Source: an uncultured Flavobacteriales bacterium (GTDB lineage: Bacteria > Bacteroidota > Bacteroidia > Palsa-965). Taken from it: a DNA stretch of 64,000 nt. The stretch lies in contig CAIQQJ010000115.1 of the NCBI GenBank assembly GCA_903873905.1, forward strand, positions 1 through 64,000. The letters are read 5' to 3'. Each line of letters opens with the position of its first letter. The first letter of the stretch is position 1. A program made the position numbers and the translations under genes. Below the pieces are notes generated by a model, which was given only the letters and a program-made list of their open reading frames with translations, made no database searches and was not told the DNA's origin. This document shows, piece after piece, positions 44,695-53,124 of the stretch.

Positions 44695-45627
44695 ATGCAA
44701 GCACTTATTCCTCCTGTCGCACGTCATCTCCTCGAGCAAGAGCTGAATGAACATACATTTGTGCGAGATGCTCGTGGAGGAGAAAATCAAATATTTATTG
44801 TGAATATTCACAATGCACCAAACACGCTTCAGGAAATTGGCAGACTTCGTGAATTGACTTTTCGTGCTGCAGGTGGCGGAACGGATAAAGCTTGCGATCT
44901 GGATGATTTTGACACATGTGAAAAATGCTATGAGCAATTGATTGTTTGGAGTCCCGAAAACAAAGAAATTGTTGGCGGCTATCGATTCATTCGCTGTTGT
45001 GATTCCAGGACTCCAGATGGAAATTATCATCTTGCAACAACAGAACTTTTTACTTTCAGTGATAATTTCAAAAAAGATTTTCTCCCTTACACAATTGAAC
45101 TTGGAAGATCTTTTGTTCAACCCAATTATCAACCTTCCATTTCAAATCGGAAAGGTCTTTTTTCTCTTGATAATTTGTGGGACGGACTCGGCGCACTTGT
45201 GGTTGACAATCCAGACATGAAATATTTTTACGGGAAGGTGACAACCTATCGACATTATAATGTTGAAGCTCGAGATTATATTCTTCATTTCATGAATCAT
45301 TATTTTCCAGACGAAAATCATCTTGTTACTCCAATTCATCCTGTACAAATCAAAACCGATGTGAGTTCTTTTGAAAAAGAACTTGATACGTTAAATTACA
45401 AAGAGGGACATAAAATTCTTAATCAGCATGTGCGGGCATTGGGGGAAAATATTCCTCCATTGGTAAATTCATACATGAACCTCAGTGCAACCATGCTAAA
45501 TTTCGGAACTGCCGTGAATGATGAATTTGGTGATGTTGATGAAACAGGAATTATGGTAACGATTTCAGATATTTATCCGACAAAAAAAGAACGGCACATC
45601 AGTTCATATGCGGGCAGGGAAAAATAA
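44695..45627 (+). CDS. GlsB/OlsB-like GNAT N-acyltransferase (aminolipid synthesis)
   Basis: GNAT-fold protein of the OlsB/GlsB type that would transfer a 3-hydroxy-acyl chain to the amine of an amino acid, giving the lyso-aminolipid used by the preceding acyltransferase. Landmarks: IGRLRELTFRAAGGGTDKACDLDDFDTCEKCYEQLIVW, EIVGGYRFIRCC, IELGRSFVQPNYQP and SLDNLWDGLGALV. 310 residues. It starts 14 bp after the acyltransferase gene. A TTG-started engB follows 36 bp later and may share the transcript by chance. Confidence 0.82.
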   Translation: MQALIPPVARHLLEQELNEHTFVRDARGGENQIFIVNIHNAPNTLQEIGRLRELTFRAAGGGTDKACDLDDFDTCEKCYEQLIVWSPENKEIVGGYRFIRCCDSRTPDGNYHLATTELFTFSDNFKKDFLPYTIELGRSFVQPNYQPSISNRKGLFSLDNLWDGLGALVVDNPDMKYFYGKVTTYRHYNVEARDYILHFMNHYFPDENHLVTPIHPVQIKTDVSSFEKELDTLNYKEGHKILNQHVRALGENIPPLVNSYMNLSATMLNFGTAVNDEFGDVDETGIMVTISDIYPTKKERHISSYAGREK

Positions 45628-45663
45628 TTCTTTTGCTCTTTATTTTGCTTATTCCATCTCTTC

Positions 45664-46275
45664 TTGAAAATTTCATCAGCAGTTTACATCAGCAGCAACG
45701 CAAAATTTGAAGATTGTCCTCCAGCGGATAAACCGGAATATGCTTTTATCGGTCGTTCTAATGTTGGGAAATCTTCCTTGATCAATATGCTTTGTGGAAT
45801 AAATGGTTTGGCAAGAATTTCCTCTACGCCCGGCAAAACGCAAATCATAAACCATTATTTAATAAATGATAAATGGTATTTGGTGGATTTGCCAGGTTAT
45901 GGTTATGCGAAAGTTTCAAAATTAAAACGCGCACAGTTTAACCAAATGATCAGCCGTTATATTCTTGGAAGAAAAAATCTAATGTGTGTTTTTATTCTGG
46001 TTGATTCTAGGATTGAACCGCAGGCCATTGATTTGGAATTCATGGAAAATCTTGCAACAATGGAAATTGCTTTTACTGTGGTTTTCACAAAGTGCGACAA
46101 ACTTTCTTCAATAAAATTGCCAAAAGCAATTGCTGCCTATAAAAGGACCATGCTAAAAACGTGGGAAGAATTTCCAAAACATTTTCTTACTTCAGCTGAA
46201 AAGAAAACAGGACGTGCTGATATTTTGGATTTCATTGAAGAAACCAATTTGATTTTCGATCAGCTTAACAGTTGA
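45664..46275 (+). CDS. engB: ribosome biogenesis GTPase YihA/YsxC/EngB
   Basis: TRAFAC GTPase needed for late 50S subunit assembly. G1 is GRSNVGKSS (residues 30-38), G3 is DLPGYGYAKV, G4 is TKCDKLS, and G2 Thr lies in SSTPGKTQ. The reading frame must begin at a TTG (45664): no ATG precedes G1 and the family normally starts with a similar MKIxSA stretch. 203 residues is the normal size. Convergent with the gene at 46280 over only five bases. Confidence 0.95.
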   Translation: MKISSAVYISSNAKFEDCPPADKPEYAFIGRSNVGKSSLINMLCGINGLARISSTPGKTQIINHYLINDKWYLVDLPGYGYAKVSKLKRAQFNQMISRYILGRKNLMCVFILVDSRIEPQAIDLEFMENLATMEIAFTVVFTKCDKLSSIKLPKAIAAYKRTMLKTWEEFPKHFLTSAEKKTGRADILDFIEETNLIFDQLNS

Positions 46276-46279
46276 TTAT

Positions 46280-46687
46280 TTAGGGATGAATGTGGAAATA
46301 CATTCGAGTGGTTTTAATGTAATTCCCCTTCCGGTCTTTCACCCACATATCCAAGACCATTTCACGATTATTCAGGGTTTGTATTTTATAAATGTATTGA
46401 TCGGGTTCCGTGCAATACAACCATAATTCCACTTTGTTTTTCAAAGTATAATTACAAGCATAATTCTGATCCGACAAATCAAAAAGAATTGTTCCTTCAG
46501 AAAAAGTAATGGATTCTTTTTTGGGATTTTTATTCTTTCCTTCAAATAACTTTCCGCATTTTTTTTCAGCTACCAAATCCCATTTTGTTCCCGTTATTTT
46601 TTTAAGAAACTTTTCGTCAATTTTTCCAGCGTGCAAAGCGTTCGTTCCCACGATAATACTTAGAAAAATAAAAACTATTTTTTTCAT
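46280..46687 (-). CDS. small exported protein, lipocalin-like
   Basis: 135 residues with a signal peptide (MKKIVFIFLSIIVGTNALHAG) and a mature part made mostly of short beta strands (TKWDLVAEKKCGKL, SITFSEGTILFDL, VELWLYCTEPDQYIYKIQTL, MVLDMWVKDRKGN). Two or three cysteines could pair (KKCGK, NYACNY, LYCTE). The pattern resembles the small lipocalin-like stress or hypothetical proteins common in Bacteroidota, but I do not recognise a specific family. It ends five bases from engB and is transcribed alone, 96 bp from the next minus-strand gene. Confidence 0.6.
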   Translation of the reverse strand: MKKIVFIFLSIIVGTNALHAGKIDEKFLKKITGTKWDLVAEKKCGKLFEGKNKNPKKESITFSEGTILFDLSDQNYACNYTLKNKVELWLYCTEPDQYIYKIQTLNNREMVLDMWVKDRKGNYIKTTRMYFHIHP

Positions 46688-46738
46688 GAAATCATGTTTG
46701 CTTTAAAGACGTTTAAATCCTGAATCGTTGCCAAAGAA

Positions 46739-46776
46739 AAAGTCCCGTCCTGAAATCAGAACGGGACTTTCCAGAA
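46739..46776 (-). terminator. rho-independent terminator after the CHU_C protein gene
   Basis: AAAGTCCCGT and ACGGGACTTT form a 10-bp stem with a 12-nt loop; on the minus strand it is followed by TTTTTCTTT. It lies about 14 bp beyond the stop of the gene ending at 46784. Confidence 0.88.
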
Positions 46777-46783
46777 AAATATT

Positions 46784-48604
46784 TTATTGTTTACCTGATC
46801 CTATCAAGGTAAGAAATCCACTTGTGCTGTAATCGCGGGTATCAGTTAGTGCATGCAAGATGTAATAATAAGTTCCATCGCTACACTTTTGGCCCGATGT
46901 GGAATGACCATCCCAATGAATGGCTGGTGCTTCAGATTCGAAAATTTTCACGCCCCAACGATCAAAGATTTCGATTTTGAATTCTTTCAATCCACTGTTT
47001 GGAATGTAAAACTCATCATTTGTTCCGTCACCATTTGGAGAAAATACGTTTGGTATTAAAAGACCTTCAAGAACGGTTACGATGGATTGAACTGTGTCAA
47101 CGCATCCATGAGAATCTGTTGCAGTTAAGGTGACTGTATAAGTTCCAGCGCCAGTATAAGTATTTATAGGATTTTGTTGAGTTGAAGTTGAGCCATTGCC
47201 AAAATCCCAAACCCACGATGTTGCACCTGTCGTCTGATCAACGAAATTCCATGTTGATGCCCATGGTCCACTGCCTGTTGTATCGGTTACAAATTGGGCT
47301 ACTGGACTAGGATAAACTGTTGGAGAACATGTTGCAGGAAGTGAAAAACAATTTGCATCCAATGGAGAAACAGAAACTACTGTTACAGCAGCAGTACCCG
47401 TGGTCCAATTAACATACAATGAATCTGTTCCTTGTCCACCAATTATTGTTCCGTTTCCAGGTATTGTCCATGTAAATGGAGCAGCTCCGCCTGTCGCAAC
47501 AAATAAATTATTATTCGAATTTTCGCAGAATGAAGGACAAACAATTGAAGGTGCTGCTGGTTTTAATTCTGTCAAAACATAAGGTTCACCGGGATTTGCA
47601 AATGCCCATGCTGCGCGAGTGCGAGTTGTAAAAATTCCAGAAATTCCAGAAGTGGCAGCAGCAATATCATTCCACATATTGTTGGATGTTCTCCAATGAG
47701 AAACACCATTCCAAGGACCATCCGTTGCGGGAATAAAATAAACTGAAATGTCAGCAGCGTCATTGCCACTAGGACGAAGAATGGCGTGATAGAAAGTATC
47801 GTTAGCGGTACAAATCAATCCATCATTCGTTGCTCGGTTGTAAGTGTCATTATCAGGATTGTGATTAATGAACCGAACGGTATAGATGTCGTTATTGGTT
47901 GCTGTTGGTTTTACGTCAATTGGTCGGTAGCGTGTAGCTACAACACTCGATCCTGTTGGAAAAAGATAAGTTCCTGTTGAATTTGTTGCTCTAGAAAGTA
48001 CTCCTGGAGCATCGCTACTTACAAATCCTTCGCTTCCTGGAACCTGAAGATTTACAACTGCAGCCACCGCAGGATCATTGACAAAAAATGTATTGATTTG
48101 AGTTTCCAATTCACGATCTCCAATATTCAAGACGCCACCACTAGCATCGGTCATTGCATTTACCAACAACAATGTTTTTTTGCGATTGGCTAATGTTCCT
48201 GTGCCTGTGAGTTTGAGATTATGAAATGTAGTAACTGTGCTATTAATGCTTGTAATAAATTGTTGTGTATTTCCATTCAATTCCACGGTGCTTGTTCCTC
48301 CAACAAAAACAGAATTGTTGATCCAATCCTGTTCCACTTTATAATATCCATTTCCAGAAGCAGAACCACTATTGATGGTCATGGTTCCTGGCAATAGAAA
48401 AAGTGGTGAATTCTTGACAACATCAACCGAACCATCATTTGTAAAGTTGGAAACGTTGTCGAGGGTAAGACCTCCATTACAATGCAACATTCCACCAGTA
48501 GTAACGGCTACAATGGCGCCATTGGAATAAAATATTTGTGCATTTAAACCCGAAGAAAAAGCGAGAGCCAATAATGCAGAGAAGATGGGGTACTTCTGTT
48601 TCAT
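46784..48604 (-). CDS. T9SS type B cargo protein with PKD and CHU_C domains
   Basis: 606-residue exported protein. Signal peptide MKQKYPIFSALLALAFSSGLNAQ; a long N-terminal beta-rich region rich in Asn/Thr/Gly (IFYSNGAIVAVTTGGMLHCNGGLTLDN) as in parallel beta-helix or autotransporter-like proteins; a central Ig/PKD-like part (GAAPFTWTIPGNGTI); one clear PKD domain (TSWVWDFGNGSTS); and the CHU_C sorting domain (LIPNVFSPNGDGTNDEFYIPN, IEIFDRWGVKIFESE). Function of the passenger is unknown; surface attachment through T9SS is the inference. Terminator present downstream. Confidence 0.85.
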   Translation of the reverse strand: MKQKYPIFSALLALAFSSGLNAQIFYSNGAIVAVTTGGMLHCNGGLTLDNVSNFTNDGSVDVVKNSPLFLLPGTMTINSGSASGNGYYKVEQDWINNSVFVGGTSTVELNGNTQQFITSINSTVTTFHNLKLTGTGTLANRKKTLLLVNAMTDASGGVLNIGDRELETQINTFFVNDPAVAAVVNLQVPGSEGFVSSDAPGVLSRATNSTGTYLFPTGSSVVATRYRPIDVKPTATNNDIYTVRFINHNPDNDTYNRATNDGLICTANDTFYHAILRPSGNDAADISVYFIPATDGPWNGVSHWRTSNNMWNDIAAATSGISGIFTTRTRAAWAFANPGEPYVLTELKPAAPSIVCPSFCENSNNNLFVATGGAAPFTWTIPGNGTIIGGQGTDSLYVNWTTGTAAVTVVSVSPLDANCFSLPATCSPTVYPSPVAQFVTDTTGSGPWASTWNFVDQTTGATSWVWDFGNGSTSTQQNPINTYTGAGTYTVTLTATDSHGCVDTVQSIVTVLEGLLIPNVFSPNGDGTNDEFYIPNSGLKEFKIEIFDRWGVKIFESEAPAIHWDGHSTSGQKCSDGTYYYILHALTDTRDYSTSGFLTLIGSGKQ

Positions 48605-48699
48605 AGTATTTTCGAAAACGGTTTAAACCGAGCCGACACTAAAATAAAACAATTTTCATGATAAATAATGGTCACAATCATATTTGCCAAAAAAAAAGC

Positions 48700-49029
48700 C
48701 TACTTAGGATCTACAAGCCCCATTTTTTCAGCAAAGTAGGCCGCAAAATCCCGCATGTCGCCAGACATTTTTTCCTCACCTGTTGCGCGGGTAAAAGTAT
48801 CGGACATGGTGACCAAATTTTGATGAAAAAAACGTTTCATTTCATCGATGGGCATTGTTTTGGTCCAAAGGTCAATTCGCATGGTATTATGTTCGTTTTC
48901 ATCCCACATGGTGAGCATGATGGCTTTACTTTTTCCGCCGTCTTGTGAATCGCTGGCTTTCCATTCAATGGATTCGGGAAGGTTGTTTTCATCAAGGGTG
49001 ATGGTGAAATTGATGGTGGCTTTTCTCAT
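48700..49029 (-). CDS. gldC: gliding motility protein GldC
   Basis: 109-residue cytoplasmic protein with the GldC pattern: INFTITLDENNLPESIEWKASD at the start, KAIMLTMWDENEHNTMRIDLWTKTMPIDEMKRFFHQ in the middle and FTRATGEEKMSGDMRDFAAYFAEKMGL at the end. In F. johnsoniae GldC is not essential for gliding but improves it and is thought to support GldB. The gene is downstream of gldB with a 268-bp gap that holds a dispersed palindromic element, so the two may not be tightly co-transcribed here. Confidence 0.93.
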   Translation of the reverse strand: MRKATINFTITLDENNLPESIEWKASDSQDGGKSKAIMLTMWDENEHNTMRIDLWTKTMPIDEMKRFFHQNLVTMSDTFTRATGEEKMSGDMRDFAAYFAEKMGLVDPK

Positions 49030-49101
49030 GCTGCAAAGTTAGCCAGAGATTTCGCAGATTTTGCAGATTTTGATTGGGAAAAAACTTGGAGGCTCGATTT
49101 T

Positions 49102-49200
49102 GCGTGAGGGATGGAGGCATTATTGAAGCTCTTTTTTTCGATTTCTTCGAAAAAAAAGCGACTGCCGAGAGCCCGACCTGACGTAGGAAGGGCACGCCCT
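49102..49200 (+). repeat. dispersed palindromic element, type 1
   Basis: GCGTGAGGGATGGAGGCATT, an internal hairpin (TTTTTTTCGATTTCTTCGAAAAAAA), AGAGCCCGACCTGACGTAGG and the ending GGGCACGCCCT. This copy lacks the CCAACA hairpin; a GACGT core takes its place. It fills part of the 268-bp gap between gldC and gldB. Confidence 0.8.
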
Positions 49201-49297
49201 ACTAAAAAGGAGCAGTAGTCAAAAAGCGACAGCGGTAGTTAAAAATAAAAATATCGGCAAGTTGCTATCAGCGGTCGGTGGTTGAGGCGGTGTTGAA

Positions 49298-50368
49298 TTA
49301 GAATTTCGGTTTGTATTTGGAGCGATTCAATAAAGCTGCGCCGTCTTTGAAATTCATTAATTCATCGAGGGAAATAGTTGGATTTTTTTCCATGAATGCT
49401 TCCACGATTTGCAGCCCAATCCAAGTGCCAGCCCTACCAGGAGATTCTTTCGGAAAACCAGGAGAAAAGGGGCCGTCTTCAGTATAATGATTGAGATCGT
49501 CTTCGTTTTCGGAATACACTTTTTTCTGTTCGATTAAAGTGGCCCACATTCTTGCTTCATTTTCCTTACACCAATCCAATTTTGATTGTGGAAAACCCGT
49601 GATGATGCTATCGGATGCATTTCGCAACAATGCTTTTTCGAGATAGAGTAATTTGCCTTCGTAAACCATTTTATTGATGAGATCATTTTTCGGTGGATCG
49701 TAAGGGAATTCATTCATCATCCAGCCTTTTACAAAACTCACTGCCATGTATTCTTTTGAACTTACACGACGACGATAAGCTGGCCATTTTTCACGAAGGG
49801 ATTCGCTGGAATAATAAAAATGATCCTGACCGAGAAAATATTCCAATCCGATTCCATAATAATTATCAACTTGGAGAATGCCATAATTAAATCCGGTCAT
49901 GGTTGTGTAAACACCTTTTGGCAAGGGGCGTTTTGGAAAATGATATCGGAAATGTTTGTAGGCATCGGTGATATCGTTTTCCAGGAATGAAAAATCGTTG
50001 GCGAAAATGGAATTGCATTCTTTCAAAACATCGCGGTAACCCGTATTGAGAATAAAATCGCGGATGGCATAATCGCAGCCGATTGAATCGTGTGCTTGAC
50101 TGCAAACAACATGGTTCACAAATCCATCATTAAAATTTCCGAAACGCTGATGAAGCAATTCCAATGACTGCGTCATTTTATTCGTATCCAAAGCAAAAAA
50201 ATCTTTTTCATAATGCAGGATTTTCACTTGAGGGACGGAAATGGAAGAAACGTCGACATCCAAAGGATCGTGTGAGCAAGAAGAAAAGAAAGTAATTATC
50301 AAGAAAAAAGCGGCAGCAATTTTTGTTGCAGCTACAGTTGAAAAAGAAATTGGACCTATACCTTTCAT
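49298..50368 (-). CDS. gldB: gliding motility lipoprotein GldB
   Basis: Lipoprotein required for gliding in F. johnsoniae. The leader ends in FFSSC, making Cys31 the lipidation site. The body shows the GldB pattern: VKILHYEKDFFALDTNKM, RFGNFNDGFVNHVV, YHFPKRPLPKGVYTTMTGFN, GLEYFLGQDHFYYSSESL, and the metalloprotease-like MVYEGKLLYLEKALL and GTWIGLQIVEAFMEKNP. The fold resembles DUF2268-type zinc peptidases, but the usual HExxH is not present, so enzymatic activity is doubtful. 356 residues. Divergent from the outer-membrane protein gene at 50423. Confidence 0.93.
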   Translation of the reverse strand: MKGIGPISFSTVAATKIAAAFFLIITFFSSCSHDPLDVDVSSISVPQVKILHYEKDFFALDTNKMTQSLELLHQRFGNFNDGFVNHVVCSQAHDSIGCDYAIRDFILNTGYRDVLKECNSIFANDFSFLENDITDAYKHFRYHFPKRPLPKGVYTTMTGFNYGILQVDNYYGIGLEYFLGQDHFYYSSESLREKWPAYRRRVSSKEYMAVSFVKGWMMNEFPYDPPKNDLINKMVYEGKLLYLEKALLRNASDSIITGFPQSKLDWCKENEARMWATLIEQKKVYSENEDDLNHYTEDGPFSPGFPKESPGRAGTWIGLQIVEAFMEKNPTISLDELMNFKDGAALLNRSKYKPKF

Positions 50369-50422
50369 AAAACATTCAAAATTATCGTAATATTGTACAA
50401 CGCAAAAACCTCAGACAAAAGT

Positions 50423-51226
50423 ATGAAAAAGGTAATCCTATTAATGCTAGCGCTCACCATTGGTGGCAAATATGCAATCGCTCAAAGCGGCGAAAATGAC
50501 ATCAAAAATTTCCGTTTCGGTTTGAAAACTGCGGGAATGCTCACTTGGTACAAACCTGATGATCAAAAGAAATACACCAGTGGCGGTGTTTCTGCTAAAG
50601 GTTGTTATGGATTGATGATGGAATTCCGTCTGAACAAAGTAGCATCGATTGCAATGGGATTTCAAGTTGATTATTTCGGTGGAAAATTAAACATGTTGGA
50701 TTCCAATTATTATTTTCTTTCGAAAGACAGTGAAATTCTACCTAAATCGGATTCAACAACCCTCACTTCACGTTATCTTTTAAATAACCGCACCTACAAA
50801 TCGACCTATGTAACACTTCCATTTACCTTGAAGTTGAAAACTCCTGAAATAGGATCGCTTACCTATTATGGCCAATTCGGAATAAATGCTTCCGTAAGAA
50901 TGAAAACCCGAGTTACTGATGCTGTAAATACAACAAGTTGGGCTGGCAATAGAGTTGTTACTGGCTCACCAGCCACACAAACCGATTTGATCAATTCAAC
51001 CGACATGAATTTGTTCATGTTTGCACTTAATGTTGGTGCTGGCGCAGAATGGAATCTTGCTGGTTCAACGTCATTGGTTTTTGGATTGAATTGGTATAAT
51101 GGATTCTCAAACGTTTTAAAATCGGATTCAAAATATTTAGTACGCACACCTTTTAATTCAAATGTTGCAACAAAACAAAATGCGAAAGCTAGTGCAATAG
51201 CGTTGACTTTCGGAGTGTTGTTCTAG
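50423..51226 (+). CDS. outer-membrane beta-barrel protein (PorT-like)
   Basis: Exported beta-barrel protein of 267 residues. I start at ATG 50423 (MKKVILLMLALTIGGKYAIAQ), a proper signal peptide; the ORF track adds ten residues. The mature part alternates as expected for an 8-10 stranded barrel (NFRFGLKTAGMLTWY, GCYGLMMEFRLNKVASIAMG, THKTSTYVTLPFTLKLK-type, TYYGQFGINASVRMKTR, LVFGLNWYNGFSNVL) and ends in LTFGVLF with the terminal Phe recognised by the BAM machinery. PorT-type barrels are T9SS accessories, but this one may be a general OMP. Confidence 0.78.
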   Translation: MKKVILLMLALTIGGKYAIAQSGENDIKNFRFGLKTAGMLTWYKPDDQKKYTSGGVSAKGCYGLMMEFRLNKVASIAMGFQVDYFGGKLNMLDSNYYFLSKDSEILPKSDSTTLTSRYLLNNRTYKSTYVTLPFTLKLKTPEIGSLTYYGQFGINASVRMKTRVTDAVNTTSWAGNRVVTGSPATQTDLINSTDMNLFMFALNVGAGAEWNLAGSTSLVFGLNWYNGFSNVLKSDSKYLVRTPFNSNVATKQNAKASAIALTFGVLF

Positions 51227-51245
51227 AAAAGAAAAAATAATTTGT

Positions 51246-51282
51246 AAAACGATCGGTTAATTCAGCCGATCGTTTTTTTTTG
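51246..51282 (+). terminator. rho-independent terminator after the barrel protein
   Basis: AAAACGATCGG and CCGATCGTTTT form an 11-bp stem with a 9-nt loop, followed by a T-run. It separates the barrel gene from nadE. Confidence 0.92.
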
Positions 51283-51319
51283 TGTTATCAGAAAATAAAC
51301 ATTGTAATTTTACAGCATC

Positions 51320-52963
51320 ATGAAAATTGCATTAGCACAGCTGAATTATCATATCGGGAATTTTTCTTCTAATGTGGAGAAAATTAAATCGAACATTCTC
51401 CGTGCAAAAATGGAAGGTGCTGACTTGGTAATGTTTGGAGAATTGAGCGTGTGTGGTTATCCACCAAGGGATTTTCTTGAATTTCCCGATTTCATTTTGC
51501 GGTGTGAGGAAGCGGTAAAAGAAATTGCATCTGTTTGTTTTGGAATTTCTGCAATTGTTGGTGCGCCAGTGAAAAATCCAAATGTAGAAGGGAAAGATCT
51601 TTTCAATGCTGCATTTGTTTTGGTTGATGGGAAAATAAAAAGTGTTCATCATAAAGGATTGCTTCCTAATTACGATGTGTTTGATGAGTATAGATATTTT
51701 GAGCCGGCAAAGGCTTTTCACATTGCAGAAATTTGCGGAAAGAAAATCGCATTGACGATATGTGAAGACTTATGGGATGTGGAAGAAAATCTCATGTACA
51801 CGCAATGGCCGATGGAAGAGCTGATCAAACAACAACCTGAATTGATGCTCAACATTGCAGCTTCCCCATTCAGTACGGAACATGTGGAAATGCGGAGAGT
51901 TGTAATGAAACGCAACGTGGAGAAATATAAAATGCCGCTATTTTATGTTCAACATGTGGGAGCACAAACGGAAATTATTTTTGACGGCGGATCGATGGTG
52001 TTGAATGAAAAAGGAGATGTTGTTTGTGAGATGAAGTATTTTGAGGAGGACTTTCAGATTATTGATACGGAAGGAATATCGAATATCGAATATCGAACAC
52101 CGAATATCGAAGTGAATAAATCGGAAATCCTTATGATTCATGACGCTCTTGTTTTGGGAATCAAGGATTATTTTTCGAAGATGGGATTTACGAAAGCGAT
52201 TTTGGGCTTGTCGGGAGGAATTGATTCTGCACTTGTTCTTGTTCTTGCGATTCGTGCATTGGGTAAAGAAAATGTTTTGTCGGTATTGATGCCTTCGGAA
52301 TTTTCCTCACAACATTCCATTGATGATTCCATTGCGCTCTGTAAAAATCTGGAATGCGGTTACGAAATTGTTCCGATCAATGATGCTTACGAAGAAATGT
52401 TGGATACACTTTCTCCTGTTTTTAAAAGTGCTCCTTTTAATGTTGCAGAAGAAAATATTCAAGCGCGTTTGCGCGCCGTGATCTTAATGGGAATCGCAAA
52501 CAAATTCGGTTACGTTTTATTGAACACTTCAAATAAAAGTGAAGCTGCTGTAGGTTACGGGACATTGTACGGCGATATGTGCGGTGGAATTTCCGTGATT
52601 GGTGATGTTTACAAAACCAAAGTGTTTGAGTTGTGCCGATTCATCAATTCTGAAAAAGAAATTATTCCAAATAATATCATTTCAAAAGCTCCATCAGCTG
52701 AGTTGCGTCCAAATCAAAAAGACAGCGATTCGCTTCCTGAATATGAAATTCTTGATAAAGTTTTATTTGAATACATTGAAAAACGTCAAGGCCCAAAAGA
52801 ATTGATTGAAATGGGATTCGAAAAAACTTTGATAGATCGCATTCTGAAAATGGTGAATTCGAATGAATGGAAACGTGCGCAGATGGCTCCCGTTCTTCGC
52901 GTTTCACAAAAAGCGTTTGGAAGTGGAAGAAGAATGCCTATAGTTGGGAAATACCTTGGCTAA
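51320..52963 (+). CDS. nadE: glutamine-dependent NAD synthetase NadE
   Basis: Last step of NAD synthesis. The N-terminal nitrilase-like glutaminase carries the catalytic Glu41 (FGELSVCGYPP), Lys112 (HHKGLLPNYD) and Cys148 (LTICEDLWD). The C-terminal NAD synthase has the PP-loop LGLSGGIDSALV (SGGIDS at 298-303), NTSNKSEAAVGYGTLYGDMCGG and RPNQKDSDSLPEYE. 547 residues. Odd point: codons 251-266 in the linker are encoded by a 45-bp dispersed repeat and read GISNIEYRTPNIEVN, tolerated because it lies between domains. The downstream gap (52964-53124) holds an inverted repeat. Confidence 0.96.
   Translation: MKIALAQLNYHIGNFSSNVEKIKSNILRAKMEGADLVMFGELSVCGYPPRDFLEFPDFILRCEEAVKEIASVCFGISAIVGAPVKNPNVEGKDLFNAAFVLVDGKIKSVHHKGLLPNYDVFDEYRYFEPAKAFHIAEICGKKIALTICEDLWDVEENLMYTQWPMEELIKQQPELMLNIAASPFSTEHVEMRRVVMKRNVEKYKMPLFYVQHVGAQTEIIFDGGSMVLNEKGDVVCEMKYFEEDFQIIDTEGISNIEYRTPNIEVNKSEILMIHDALVLGIKDYFSKMGFTKAILGLSGGIDSALVLVLAIRALGKENVLSVLMPSEFSSQHSIDDSIALCKNLECGYEIVPINDAYEEMLDTLSPVFKSAPFNVAEENIQARLRAVILMGIANKFGYVLLNTSNKSEAAVGYGTLYGDMCGGISVIGDVYKTKVFELCRFINSEKEIIPNNIISKAPSAELRPNQKDSDSLPEYEILDKVLFEYIEKRQGPKELIEMGFEKTLIDRILKMVNSNEWKRAQMAPVLRVSQKAFGSGRRMPIVGKYLG
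52073..52117 (+). repeat. 45-bp dispersed repeat inserted in frame in nadE
   Basis: GGAATATCGAATATCGAATA-type repeat ending ATATCGAAGTGAAT. It matches 44 of 45 bases of the minus-strand copy at 54493-54537. Its length is a multiple of three, so the nadE frame is preserved. Confidence 0.93.
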
Positions 52964-53052
52964 TTACAGCCTTCGATACATTTTTTGTCAAACAAAAAAT
53001 CTTATTTCAAAAGAACATTGTTGTGACAAAAAACACTCAGTCTGACAATTTT

Positions 53053-53116
53053 AATTTGAAAATTTGAAGATTCGGTCTTAACTAATTATAATCTTCGAAT
53101 TTCGAATTTTCAAATT
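53053..53116. terminator. long imperfect inverted repeat between nadE and the SDR gene
   Basis: AATTTGAAAATTTGAAGATT (53053-53072) pairs with AATCTTCGAATTTCGAATTTTCAAATT (53090-53116), with a small bulge. It lies between two convergent genes and could act as a two-way terminator, although T-runs are weak. Confidence 0.4.
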
Positions 53117-53124
53117 CTCGAATA

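Noticed and set aside
44620-45132. 170-aa minus-strand ORF opposite the aminolipid genes
   Set aside because: Antisense to two genes with clear family motifs; no recognisable domain.
49298-50368. Zinc peptidase activity for GldB
   Set aside because: The fold may be related to DUF2268 proteins, but no HExxH motif is visible.
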